NCBI GenBank assembly: GCA_034440635.1
Contig: JAOTON010001689.1
Location: 38,501 to 102,500, forward strand
Length of the DNA: 64,000 nt
Source of the DNA: Lepas anatifera
Taxonomy: Eukaryota > Arthropoda > Thecostraca > Lepadidae
Reading direction: 5' to 3'
Made by a program: the position numbers and the translations under genes. Below the pieces are notes generated by a model, which was not told where the DNA came from, ran no database searches, and saw nothing but the letters and a program-made list of their open reading frames with translations. Below, piece after piece: positions 1 to 10,254 of the stretch (positions are counted from its first letter, which is position 1; each line of letters opens with the position of its first letter).

Positions 1-89
1 AGAACTGCTCGAAAGCCATTTCTCTAGTTTAGGTTTAAGACCTCTCAATTTGGCTTCTCTGGAATCCTTGTCCGATCTCCACTGCCAGT

Positions 90-822
90 CATTCATAAAA
101 AACCAGAGCATACAGATCAAAGAATGGAAAATGAAGGCCAGTGAGAACATCACATTCTGCTGCAGCATTTGCAGCCGCATCTGCCCGCACATTGCCGCTG
201 ATGCCACAGTGGCTCGGGATCCACACAACCTCAACATTATCCCCTTTTTCTTTCAGACCATGCAGATTCTGTCGTATGTGAACCAAGAGAAAGGATGACA
301 ATGCGTTATAGAAATAAAACAACTTCAATATCTGTAAAAAGACAGTGAATCGGTAAAAATAACGGCATGTCTTGTCCCTCGACCTGGACACCTGGCCCAA
401 ACAATGACAAATTGCACACAATTCAGGGGTTAAAACAGATACTACGCGCGGTAAAACACCTATGGACACTGTAACCAACAAATGCACACCCCGTGCCATC
501 ATCACTTTTCGAGACAGCTGTATAACAACCGACGTGATTTTCAAAAGACTCAGAGCAGAGATCCATAAATAGATGGCACATCGCTTCAAGAGGCAAATGC
601 TCTTGCATTCTTCAAGCTCGTGTGATGGCTGCCAACACAATCCATGGTCCAGCATTCGATATCTCATAATGTTCAACAAGGTCTGTGTCAAAACCAGCTT
701 CAATCAGCGAAGCCCGGAGCCTTACCCCCAGGTGGCGGGCTGAAACACGCGAGCCATTATCGATTCGACGGAGCTGGGCGTCACCAAAAAAGGTTCTATA
801 TGTGGGGTGTTTTGTTCACTGT
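90..822 (-). pseudogene. I/Jockey-type LINE fragment: RT C-terminus and RNase H (downstream half of a split element)
   Basis: Minus-strand translation, pieced from several frames, gives an RT thumb-like tail (NKTPHIEPFLVTPSSVES), then a degraded RNase H. The RNase H start is seen as YTAVSKSDDGTGCAFVG, where families normally have YTDGSK, so the first catalytic Asp is lost. The RNase H end is VVWIPSHCGISGNVRADAAA, which keeps the final Asp. Stops and frameshifts throughout show it is dead. Its upstream half is found at 2058-2560, beyond a MITE that interrupts it at 823-2057. RNase H after RT is typical of I-group and some Jockey-group elements; the exact clade cannot be fixed from this fragment. 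Confidence 0.75.
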
Positions 823-826
823 TTAA

Positions 827-2053
827 CACGCGCCCCGCTGGGGGCTGAAATTCGCCCCCCCTCCTGGTTTTCCCCAGATAGCTCAAAAACGAAGAAACGC
901 AGAACAACGAAACTTACAGTACCTTATTCCTGATCAATTTTACACATCTGACCAAAATTTTGAGTTAAGGTCATGTCAGGTCAAGGAGCTATTCAAGGTC
1001 AATTGACCCGACCTCAAAACCTAAAATCACGAGTTTGAAGCGGTGCCCAGGGAACATCAGCGAGCCGATCAGTTTGAAACTTCCACAATATGATAAGGTT
1101 ATTAGGGTCTACAAATATGCTATCTCGGAATTTTGATATTGGTGACCTAGGGGGATCAATTTTTTGGTCACCCCATTATAAGTATATGGTGAAAAATAGA
1201 ATGGGCTCGTTTTCAGTAAATACTGAATAGATAAAGCTGAAAATCCTCAAACCGTCTATTCTTACCACGATCTTGACAATTAAGCTGAGTTTTTGAGCAT
1301 CTGAACTCTCAAAGTTCATGTCAGGTTACGGAAGCTTAGAGTTATTGTTTTGTCAATATCTTCTCACTGAATTGAGATAAGGCTCCCATTTTACTTGCAT
1401 TGTGCTTATATTGTCACGGGGAGTCGATTGATATGCAACATGACCATACCAGGTCACTCTGTGACCCTGACCTAGCTCGAGGTCAGGTCATTTTCACTAT
1501 TTGACCTAAAAAGGTCATATTATACATCATTTGATTTGCCACGATGAGAGGAATCCGATGATGCATAAAGAGTTGATTTAGCTCCCCTGAGGGCGGATCT
1601 AGAGAGAGAAACGTACACTGATCTGTTGTAAGCCTATGGAACCTTCTTTGACCTATGCTGATCTCAATATGTATCATGTATTTCTCACACTTCCACACAA
1701 ATGAGGTGGCTTTTAAAGTGTCGTCGCAATGAGTATGAAGTGATTATAAAGTATGGAAGGAGATGGTAAGGATGAGGAAAGGTGAGGATCAAGAGGATGG
1801 GATTCTACCTGGAGGGGTTGCTGCAGCCACAGGCGCATGCGCTCACTGCCTCCAGGTAGAGGAAGGATAAGGATAAGGATTAGGCACCGGTAAAAAAAAA
1901 ACACACACACACACACCTGACCTGACATAAAATTCTTAGCCTAAAATCTATTTGTCTTGTGAAGGGCTTTCGAACGCCGCCCGTAATTTTTCTCTAGCTC
2001 TCGTGGGGAATGAGATACGAGGGGGGCGAACAACGCCCCCAGCGGGGCGCGTG
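827..2053. mobile_element. TTAA-flanked MITE, 1227 bp, AGGTCA-rich
   Basis: Left end CACGCGCCCCGCTGGGGGC directly follows TTAA (823-826). The right end is its inverted copy (GCCCCCAGCGGGGCGCGTG) followed by TTAA (2054-2057). The inner parts of the termini also match (runs of CGCCCCCC). The inside is non-coding and carries repeated AGGTCA/TGACCT words near 960-1015 and 1440-1505. It splits a LINE reading frame exactly at these ends, which fixes the boundaries independently. TTAA target duplications are known for piggyBac and Kolobok superfamilies; which one mobilised it is inference. Confidence 0.85.
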
Positions 2054-2057
2054 TTAA

Positions 2058-2560
2058 TGTTATTCTATTTTGTACATTTTTCAGCGCATTTCGAGCGGTA
2101 TTTCATCAGCGTCAACCAGCATACTAATTATTGGAGATGTACGAAACGCCCCAGTAATTATTGCAATCGCTTAGTGGTGAACAATATCGAGCATCTTTTT
2201 GAGGAATAAGCAGCGGCCTCATACCCAGCGCAACCGTTTTCGCTCTTGGAACGGACGAGACACCCGTATAACAAGATAGCATTTTTCTGTCCGTGCCCTA
2301 ACTCCGTCTCTTCAATATTCCATTTGCAGAAGCTCCCAGGCACCCTGGAATTAATGTGATCATTGGACTCGCACAAACACAGTATCGCTATTTGTTCCTC
2401 TTGAGGCCGCGAAGAGGACTGAATCCGAGTCAAGCGCCATCGAAAGCCCATTACGATGGACATCACTGAGAACAGCTGACAGCGAAAATAAAAAGTACGC
2501 CAAACACAGTCACACGATGAGAACACAGGTAGGTACAACGAGCTGGACATCTGGAAGAGA
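2058..2560 (-). pseudogene. I/Jockey-type LINE fragment: RT region upstream of the MITE insertion
   Basis: Minus-strand frames give LLYGCLVRSKSENGCAGYEA followed, after a frame change, by ITGAFRTSP and MLVDADEIPLEMR. These correspond to the well-known LYxxLVRSKLDYG and GAFRTSPxxSLYVEAxEPPL segments after the RT palm of Jockey/I-type elements. Reading continues into the fragment at 90-822 once the MITE at 827-2053 and one TTAA are removed. Several in-frame stops mark it as a relic. The palm motif itself (YADD) is not visible here. Confidence 0.7.
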
Positions 2561-2854
2561 CAGAAGTAGTAAATTCAACGACAAGCCTAGGCTTTATGGT
2601 CGTCAGAAATAAAGAACGGCTGACACAAGAATAGGTGGTTCTGGATCAAGTCAAGGCCTCAATGAAGCATAAAGGGAAACGGTTTATGTGTCATGGCGAA
2701 CTGATAACCGGAAACATCATCATAATGTTGGGGGTGTTATGGCCTCCCGACAGCTAAGATCATATGGCACTCATAACAATAAAAAACATATACGTCACGG
2801 TTTCGAGAGGTCAAATGATACAATGGCTTGGTTAAGTCTCAGACTATATCCGGG

Positions 2855-3040
2855 ACTTATTTGGTGACCTGAAGTCAGGTCACGATGTGGCCTCTTCCAT
2901 TGAAAAGCATGGGGAAAAGCTGTCTTATGATATAAAAGTCACAAACACGATTGCAAATGCTTAGATTGTTCAGAAAATCATTCTCAGACACCTTTTCACG
3001 GACTGGTCAAAATTGGTCACGTTCTCAAAAGGATCCAGAG
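2855..3040 (+). repeat. Fragment related to the AGGTCA-rich MITE family
   Basis: The stretch with GGTGACCTGAAGTCAGGTCA and the following ~150 bases (AAAAGTCACAAACACGATTG, GGAAAAGCTGTCTTATGAT) matches 41690-41850 inside the TTAA element at 41384-42383. No terminus is seen here. From 3041 to 3250 there is GC-rich unassigned sequence with a GTGTGTGCGTGTG run near 3190. Confidence 0.6.
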
Positions 3041-3250
3041 TTGTGCTCAAAGGAAGAGTATCTGCGCCGCTACCATCGACGAAAAATCTCTACCACTGGC
3101 ATGTGGAAAGACGTATCCGTGAGCGATTGTCTCACGCGGCCCGGCCCAGGGCGTGTCAGTTCGAGCGACACGTCAGTCGAGCCCGCGTGCGTGTGTGTGC
3201 GTGTGTGGATGCAGGTCTTAGGTACGAGGGGCGAGATCTGTAAAGTTTAG

Positions 3251-4126
3251 TCTTCTTTCTGTAAAATTCATTAGATGTTACGGGAAGCATTCTGTTCGAA
3301 AATAAAACAATGGTTGGCCAAAAAAGGGACTAATTCAAGGACAATGACGGACGAGGAGCAAGCACTCGGAAGCGTTGGAATACCTAGCGCAAAGTGTAGG
3401 CACCGGCATCAAACCGACAGACAACAACGACAGTGGCTGCCTACCGTCTCTGTTGTGGATTACGGCGCCGCATAGTAACTGGTGCGGAAGGACAAGCCGA
3501 GCTTGGAGGTCATCAATCAATCAATCAATTTTTTTATTTCATTTTCCATATAGACAGGTGAAGAGAAGCAAAGGACTTGAACAGCAGATAAGAAACATGA
3601 GAGAGGCAAGCAATAGTCATACAGTACAGCACAAGGTGAGTATGTTGTGATATTAGTATGTTATGAGATTAGGACAAATAATAATGCTGGTCAGTAGAAA
3701 TAACACAAAAACAAAGCAGAAAAACAAAAAAGAGATGCAATACAAAATAAAATGAGCAGACAGATCATCCAAAACGTGCCTAACAAAACAAATAAAATGA
3801 CGGAAAAAACTAACCAATTATAATTATATGTTTGATTGAAGTTATGGGCCCACATATGTTTTTTTTGTCCATGTATGATGTATTATGATAGAATGATTGA
3901 TGAGACCCTATGCTTCACCATCAACCAAGCACCAGCCTAGCCCGACGCCGGACTCGCCTCTGTCGGCCGGCGTGTGACACGCCAACACGCTACACTCCAA
4001 ACAGACAACGTGTTAAACGCGGGCCCGCCTCGGCTCTCGCTGGCTGCTGCGGTATGAGGTGCTTTTCTTGGCTGCTGTGATAAGCGGTGCTAGTGGGGCG
4101 GCTCACCACCAGGCAGGAGAGCTGCC
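3251..4126. other. Non-coding stretch downstream of CTNNBL1
   Basis: No gene recognised. It should contain the CTNNBL1 3' UTR on the minus strand. A possible minus-strand AATAAA lies near 3532-3537 (TTTATT on plus), within a T-rich run after four ATCA repeats (about 3513-3530). 3550-3900 is AT-rich. Confidence 0.5.
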
Positions 4127-5470
4127 TCAGAACTTGTCCACCAGCTGCAGTATCCTCTGTTGTTCTGCCAGCCGCTGCTCCGAGCTCTCCCCCTCGCCCA
4201 GGTTACCCGCGTACTCTCTCATGATGTTCCGGATCGTCTTGACGGAAGCGTTCCTGATGTTCAGCATCTGCATGACCCGCAGTTTGATGGAGGTGGGGCC
4301 GGCGGCGCAGACCTCCACGATGATGAAGTCGACCAGCTGGAGGGTGAAGAGGCCGCCCTCCAGTCGACGCACGTACACCCCGCCACGGGTCAGGTCCGGC
4401 TCCCGCTCCAGCACGGCGTCAGTGGCGTACACCTTATCCAGGTACTTGAAGTGCAGCTCCAGTAGCCTGTCGACTTTCTCGCAGTCGTTCTCGGTGAATT
4501 TGGAGATGATCCGCTGCCGCAGCTGGCCACGACAGTGACGCAGAAGATCACACAGGATCGACACCACGTGTTCTTCGTGCTCTTCAACGCTGAGACCTTT
4601 CCGCTTGTGCTTGCGCGGAGTGTGCATAAACAGGGGGAAGAGAGTGCGCAGGCCGAGGATCTCCACCAGCTTGTTGCAGTTGTCGGCACCCGAGGGGCCG
4701 GAGGTGGCGTAGTTCAACACCTTTAACGCCCCGTTCCGCGATAGCTTCTTTTCTCTGAGCATGAGGTTCATCAGCTGGAGCCCCTCGCCCCTCAGGAAGC
4801 GCTCCTTGTTCTCCGCCACCAGCAGCACCGAGCAGAGCGCGTCGAACATGTTCTTCATGCACTCCTGCTCCTCCGAGGAGCTCGGGTCGTGGCGTTTGTA
4901 GTAGGCCAGCTGCTGCAGCAGGACGTCGATCCCCTCCAACTCCCCCAGCATCGTCCTGTTCTCCTCATGACTCTGCACCAGTACGGACAGCATCTCGCTG
5001 GCGTACAGCTTGTTGACGTCGAAGGGCGGCTTCCTCTGCAGCCCGGTCAGCAGGCACTGCAGCAGGCCCTGCTGGGCGGCCGGCAGGCAGGCCGCCGGCC
5101 GCAGCTCCGTCACGTTCTCTACTATGGCCAGCGCGCTGTGGACGCCCGCCGACTCCTCGGCCACGGCCTCGTCCAGCCGCTCCATGGTGTGAACCAGCAC
5201 GGCGACCGCCTGCTGCTCCAGCAGCTCCGCCACCAGACGCTCGGCGCCCCGCTCAGCCTCGTCCGAGTCTGTGTCGACGTCAGTCAGCTCCTGCAGCAGG
5301 TCGATGACAGCTATGGTGACGTCAGTGTTGTCGTGGGCCAGCAGCGCCAGCAGCGAGCTCACCGCGCCCAGCTCCACCAGCCGCGGGAACAGCTCCGGGC
5401 CCGTGGCCACTGCGTGCAGCGCCTGTATGGCATCGTGGAGGGCCAGTTCAGAGTCGAGGAACGTAACACT
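4127..5470 (-). CDS. CTNNBL1: CTNNBL1 (beta-catenin-like protein 1), large 3'-terminal exon
   Basis: Colinear along its whole length with metazoan CTNNBL1 from about residue 120 to the C-terminus (human protein 563 residues, from memory). Diagnostic stretches are HDNTDVTIAVIDLLQELTD, LGELEGIDVLLQQLAYYKRH, GEGLQLMNLMLREKKLSRN, GLRTLFPLFM and KFTENDCEKVDRLLELHFKY; the end is ILQLVDKF then TGA (4129-4127). The family is an armadillo-repeat protein of the PRP19/CDC5L spliceosome complex that binds nuclear localisation signals of CDC5L and PRP31. Homology begins at FLDSELALHDAIQALHAVAT. Just before it, an in-frame TAG (5473-5471) coincides with a splice-acceptor-like CTATAG, so translation must enter by splicing; the ATG near 5410 is not the true start. 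Exons for the first ~120 residues were not found. All armadillo repeats lie in one exon with no stop, so it is either an intron-poor gene or a 5'-truncated retrocopy. The acceptor at the homology edge favours the gene. Confidence 0.93.
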   Translation of the reverse strand, partial: SVTFLDSELALHDAIQALHAVATGPELFPRLVELGAVSSLLALLAHDNTDVTIAVIDLLQELTDVDTDSDEAERGAERLVAELLEQQAVAVLVHTMERLDEAVAEESAGVHSALAIVENVTELRPAACLPAAQQGLLQCLLTGLQRKPPFDVNKLYASEMLSVLVQSHEENRTMLGELEGIDVLLQQLAYYKRHDPSSSEEQECMKNMFDALCSVLLVAENKERFLRGEGLQLMNLMLREKKLSRNGALKVLNYATSGPSGADNCNKLVEILGLRTLFPLFMHTPRKHKRKGLSVEEHEEHVVSILCDLLRHCRGQLRQRIISKFTENDCEKVDRLLELHFKYLDKVYATDAVLEREPDLTRGGVYVRRLEGGLFTLQLVDFIIVEVCAAGPTSIKLRVMQMLNIRNASVKTIRNIMREYAGNLGEGESSEQRLAEQQRILQLVDKF

Positions 5471-5786
5471 CTATAGCGACTTCGTTTCGTTTGCAAGAGA
5501 AGTACAACGTCGCACATGCGCCAGAGTCGTATGCAGCCTGTACTTTTTTGTTTAAAAAGAATGAGCCTCGCACAAAAAAAGGATGCTAAAGTCAGCAGTC
5601 TATGATAAGCTACCCAGCCATGTTGCAGCTGACCATGTTGCATGCAGGGCGTGACAAAATTATCTTGAAAATTAACAAACATTATTTCAACATGCAAACA
5701 AACATTCAACATTATTCCAACATGTCCACATGCGAGCCATGCGACGAAAAAAAGGCGCCGGCCAAAAAGGGAAATCATAGTGACGC

Positions 5787-6126
5787 CTTTGTTATCAGAG
5801 GGTCTGAATTCTCGCGCTCAGGTCTATCTGATTTGTTGTGAAAGCGAGAAAGATCGAAGTTTCAAACACATCCTCACTGATCAGGACCACCTCACGAAAT
5901 ATGTTACGCCGCACGCGCTAAAGACCAAGAGGGCAAACGAGGCTGCCTTTCACTTCATTGATATTTTCTGCATCTTTTGGGCACCGATGATCCTGCAATC
6001 TGATAACGGCACGGAGTTCATGAGCCTAGTGATAGAGAAGTGTGTACAGGTCTGGCCAGGACGGAAGATCGTGCATGGAAAGCCTCGTCACTCGACGTCG
6101 CAGGTAACACAGAGTTCTTCACAATA
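5787..6126 (+). pseudogene. Integrase catalytic-core fragment (KRBA2/SCAND3-like, retroelement or Ginger type)
   Basis: The protein reads FKHILTDQDHLTKYVTPHAL, KTKRANEAAFHFIDIFCIF, ILQSDNGTEF, then WPGRKIVHGKPRHSTSQ. This is the rve integrase core as seen in KRBA2/SCAND3-type domesticated integrases and in Gypsy or Ginger elements. The second catalytic Asp is present in QSDNG. Where the first is expected (VDLID) the sequence reads VYLIC, and the reading frame ends before the catalytic Glu (usually in SQGSVERAN). It is therefore a dead fragment. No LTR or other pol domains were seen around it. The stretch to 6737 shows nothing coding. Confidence 0.75.
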
Positions 6127-6737
6127 GCACCCACGAGCTGGCTCGATAATTAATATAACTTGACACCAGAAACTGTAGAAATATAAATGTAATACTGTGC
6201 TAGACTGCAGCACATAGACTGAAACATACGATGTTTTTCTCTAGCCTTTTTATCCCAATATGTTAACATGCTTGGGAACCTCAGTACTGATTTTTGGTAG
6301 TTGTCATTTCCAACCTCTCTGATAATTACTTTTCATTATGACCTCGCAAGTTGGCTCGCTCCTAAACCAAAAAAATAAATCCGTCAACCATATGCATTAT
6401 TATATGTTTTATTATCCGGACTATAGTTGGATGCCCAACTTACAGTCCGGCCTTACTTGATCCATCAATTCATTTCTACCGCACTGCACAAGAAACCGCA
6501 CGGCACAAGAAAAGCTAAGTGCCTGGATGAAAGATAATGGAACACATCAATGGTTCGAAGGACTTCGCTTCGTTCAGTGGCAGATGAACACTTAAGTCAG
6601 ATATCAACAGCGATACTTCCATCAGACAAAAACAGTCAATACGAGAAGTTTAAATGAGTTAACGGTTGACGACATGATAATTGGTTAAGCTGGTTATATT
6701 ACTACGACGAATTGTTTTACAATACGTCGTAATAATC
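6127..6737. other. Non-coding, AT-rich gap
   Basis: No gene or clear repeat recognised. A short inverted motif (TTACTACGACGAATTGTTTT and ACAATACGTCGTAATAA, about 6700-6735) precedes the LINE that follows. Confidence 0.5.
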
Positions 6738-7813
6738 CTGACCACCTCAGTGGTCCCCTCTGCCTGCAAGAGGGCCGTCATCATCCCTATCTTGAAGGCC
6801 GGGAAAGACCCATAAGATGTGTCCAGCTACTGACCTATCCCGCTCACCAGCCACATCGCCAAGCTGGCACAGCGGATGGTCGGCGTTAGGCTGAACCATC
6901 TACTGGAGACAGACCGGACGATCCCGGAGGAGCAGGTCGGCTTCAAGAGAGGCCGCTCCGCCGAGGAAAACCTGAGGTGCCTTGTCCAGGAAGTCCAGGA
7001 CGGGTTCAACCTCCCGAGGCCACGAGGCCACCCGTCCGACGGCACCACAGCTGCCAGGTTCGTCCTAGTCGCCTACGCCTTCTCCCGCGCCTACGACAAG
7101 ATGGACCACTGGCTGCTACTGCTGAAGATGCTGCGCCACCTCCCCAAATGCATGGCCTCCTGGATCTTTCAATTCCTGCGAGACCAACGCACCTGTGCCG
7201 AAGTGAACGGGGTGCGAAGCGTATCGTACGTATCCAGACGTATCTTTCGCGCCGGACTTCCGCAGGGGAGTGTTCTCGCCCCAGCCCCGTACACCCGGTG
7301 GTCTACGGACCTGGTAGAGGCCCTGCGACGCGTTCCGGGCACATCAGTGTTCATGTCCGCCGACGATACGGCGACTTTGGGCTCCGGGTGTATCGTTGCC
7401 CTTGCCAGAGAGCACGCCCAGCAGGCTGCTGACACCGTGACCAAGTGGTCCCGTGACTGGAAGACGTTCATCGCTGGCACCAAGACCCAAGCCCTCGTGC
7501 TGTCGCGCCGCTTCCAGGACGCCCAGAACCTCGCCATCAGGGTGGACGGCACGGAGGTCCGCGGAGAACGGTATCTTAAGTTACTGGGTGTGACTTTCGA
7601 CCGACAGCTGCACTTCGGGGAGCACTGCGCACGCCTCCGCAGGAAGATGAAGCCCCGCGTCGCGCAGCTTCGCACGATGACGGGCCATTCCTGGGGTCTG
7701 AGAGAGACTCAGCTTCGCACTATGGCCAGCGGATACGTCCGCGGCTCCCTTTAGTAGGCGGCCGCAGCGTCGCTGCCCGCGGCGTCCGGGAGCCACGTCG
7801 AGCTGCTAGATCG
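6738..7813 (+). pseudogene. LINE X, left part: reverse transcriptase (I/Ingi-like, RT-RNase H type)
   Basis: Reads CKRAVIIPILKAGKDP, then a degraded SSYxPI.LTSHIAKLAQRM, EEQVGFKRGRSAEENL, AYAFSRAYDKMDHWLL, a segment with FRAGLPQGSVLAPAPY, and FMSADDTATL where FLYADDTA is expected. The ADD core is kept but the preceding Tyr is Ser. It continues through LLGVTFDRQLHFGEHC to GYVRGSL, two stops, then AAAASLPAAS up to ELLDR. The continuation (RELRAAARAITG) is found at 11303 onward because a second LINE is inserted at 7813/7814. The 5' end is truncated within the RT. In-frame stops near 6812, 6832 and 7754 mark it as inactive. Confidence 0.85.
7801..7813 (+). repeat. Target site duplication, left copy
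   Basis: AGCTGCTAGATCG, repeated exactly at 11303-11315 on the other side of LINE Y. The two copies bracket the insertion and, merged into one, restore LINE X's ELLDRELRAAAR frame. Confidence 0.9.
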
Positions 7814-10254
7814 TCGGAGACTTAATCGTCGGAGACTTCAACGCCCACCATCCCATGTGGGACGAACATTGCGAGGCGGCGGATGAGGTCGGCTAGCGCA
7901 TCGCGTCGTGGCTGGACAGCGAGGACTGGGCGGTGCTGAACTCCGGTGCACCGTCCTTCGTCAGCTATCGTACGGGTAGCCGTACCGCCCCGGATATCGC
8001 CGCCTGCGGGAGAAGCCTCGCCCGTCGGGCAACATGGGAGCTGGGACCTGACCTGGGGAGCGACCATCTCCCCTTGGTCATCAAGATTATGACCCAGGCC
8101 GGGGAAGTTCACCCCCACAGAGTGCGTAAGACGCGCTGGGAGTTCCGGAAGGCGGACTGGCGGGCATGGACCGAGTGCTGTGAGGCTGCCTTGACAGAGG
8201 CGGTGCCACAGCCAGCCAGTGTCCAGAGCCTGTGCACCCACTTCACCGCTGTGCTGCAGCGTGCAAGCGCCCGTTATACCCGAGGGGCTCTCGGGCGGAT
8301 CCTAAGCCCTGGGCGCTTGACCCGGAGCTTCTGGAAGCCATCGAGGAGAGGAAGGCGGCGCGCGCAGCGGTCACTGATGGAGATCCGGACTCCAAACTCC
8401 GCTGGATCCGTGCTAAGCAGCACGCAGCCACTGTGGAGGCGAAAGTCTCCCGGGCGAAATTCCGCGAATTCGTCTCGGAGAAACCTAACAGACCCAACGA
8501 CATCGGCAGTCTCCAAACTATTGAAGAAATGGGAAAGGGCGACGGATGAGCATCGTGATGGACAGACGATGGAGGAGGACGGTCGTGTGCTCATCAGGGA
8601 CTCCGACAAAGCCGAGGCCTTCTGCAGCACTTATGCAAGGGTATCGCGCCAAGTCCGAGCCCAGAAGCTGGACCGCAAAGCCAAGGCCAAGTCCAGAGAC
8701 CCAGCCTTCTCTCGCTGTTCGGAGTGCGATGGAGCCCGCACCCTGTGCTGCGCCGAGTTAACCATGCCGGAACTGGTGCGAGAGCTCCAAAACCTGAAGC
8801 TGAGGAAGGACCCGGGACCTGACCTCATTACCAATGAGATGCTCAAGTACCTCGGTCCCGTCGCCCGGGAGGCCCTGCTGACCTTGATCAACGGCTCGTG
8901 GCGGGAAGGCACGGTCCCAAGGGAGTGGCGGGAAGGCACGGTCCCAAGGGAGTGGCGCCAAGCCACGATAGTGCCTATCCCAAAGTCTGGCAAGGACAAG
9001 CGCCTCGTCGGTAGCTATCGCCCGATAGCGCTGACTAGCCACCTGTCGAAGCTGACGGAGCACCTCATCCTCTCCAGTCTCTCGTTCGCCGCAGCTCAGC
9101 GTGACCTCATCCCCGCAGAACAAGTCGGCTTAGAGGGACGGTCGGTAGAGGACAGCCTTGGACGCCTCGTCCAGCAGGTTCAGGACGGCTGAAACCGTCC
9201 CAAGGCGCGATCCAAGAGGACCGAGGACGGATCTACAGCCCAAAAGGACATCCTATTGGCCTTCGATTTTGCCCATGCCTATGACACGGTTGACCACCAC
9301 CTGATTCGAGCCAGACTGCTGGAGGGGGAGTCCCGTTGTGCCTGGTCCGATGGACCTGGAGTTTTTTGCGCGACCGCCGAGCACGAGTGGAGGTCAACGG
9401 CACCAAGAGTCGTGAGCGGGTGATTCGGGCAGGCCTGCCGCAAGGCAGTGTCCTGTCTCCGACCCTGTTTTTGTTATGGGCGGCCCCGCTCGCGGCTGAT
9501 CTCAGGAGGATCCCGGGGTAACCCCTTCCTCTACGCTGACGACACTGCGACTATGTGCGCCGGCAACGACATATCGACGGCCAGGACCAGAGCCCAATTG
9601 GCCGCGGACGCGCTGGTTAGATGGGCCCAGCGGTCGAAGATGCGTGTAGCCGGCGAGAAGACCCAAGCTCTCGTCCTCTCCCAGTGGTCCCGCGGCGCGG
9701 TCGACTGTACCATCAAGGTGGCGGGGAAGACCGTTGAAGCAGGAGATCACCTCAAGCTACTGGGAGTCACGCTAGACCGGCTGCTACACTTTGGGGTTCA
9801 CTGCCGCAACATGAGAAAACGGACCAGGCCGCGACTCGCCCACCTCAGGTCGCTCAACGGACGTGACTGGGGGTTGAAGAACGGCAGCTTAGAGCGGTAG
9901 CTAACGGCTACGTACGGGGTGCCATCGAGCATGCAGCTGCCGCCTGGCTGCCAGCGACCCCCCATCACACATCGACATCCTGGAGAGGGAGATGCGCGCA
10001 GCCGCACGTCTGATCACCGGCTGCCCCCTGTCCACGCCTGCGCACGCACTGATGGCGGAGGCCGGCTTGACACCGGTTTCGGCGCGCCGCACCACGCTGG
10101 CTGCGAGATTCCTGGCCAAAGCGCGGGGCCTGCCGCCGTCGGACCCCTGCAAGAGGTTGCGGACGCCACGGCCCAGACACGACTGGCGACTACGGCGGGC
10201 TGGCGGGGTGTGGGACTGGCGGCGTGGCAGGCCGCTGGTGTCACCGCCCCTGTA
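7814..10254 (+). pseudogene. LINE Y: end of APE endonuclease plus reverse transcriptase (I/Ingi-like)
   Basis: The 5'-truncated element starts inside the endonuclease: IVGDFNAHHPMWDEHCE, then GSDHLPLVIK (the conserved SDH near the APE C-terminus). The RT follows: LKLRKDPGPDLITNEMLKYL, ATIVPIPKSGKDKRLVGSYR, PIALTSHLSKLTE, EQVGLEGRSVED, FDFAHAYDTVDHH, GLPQGSVLSPTLF, FLYADDTATM (catalytic YADD, about 9526-9555), and KLLGVTLDRLLHFGVHC. The thumb/connection region reads EREMRAAARLITGCPLS and ALMAEAGLTPVSARRTTLAA. Compensating frameshifts lie between about 8285 and 8530, and further frame changes near 9192, 9340, 9450 and 9900. A 27-base unit is duplicated in frame at 8901-8954. The short TCGTCGGAGACTT repeat at 7812-7837 sits at the insertion's 5' junction. 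Inactive as it stands. Confidence 0.9.

Noticed and set aside
4127..5476. Plus-strand and alternative-frame open frames across CTNNBL1
   Set aside because: Shadows of the minus-strand gene; low-complexity Gln/Leu or Ser-rich translations without homology.
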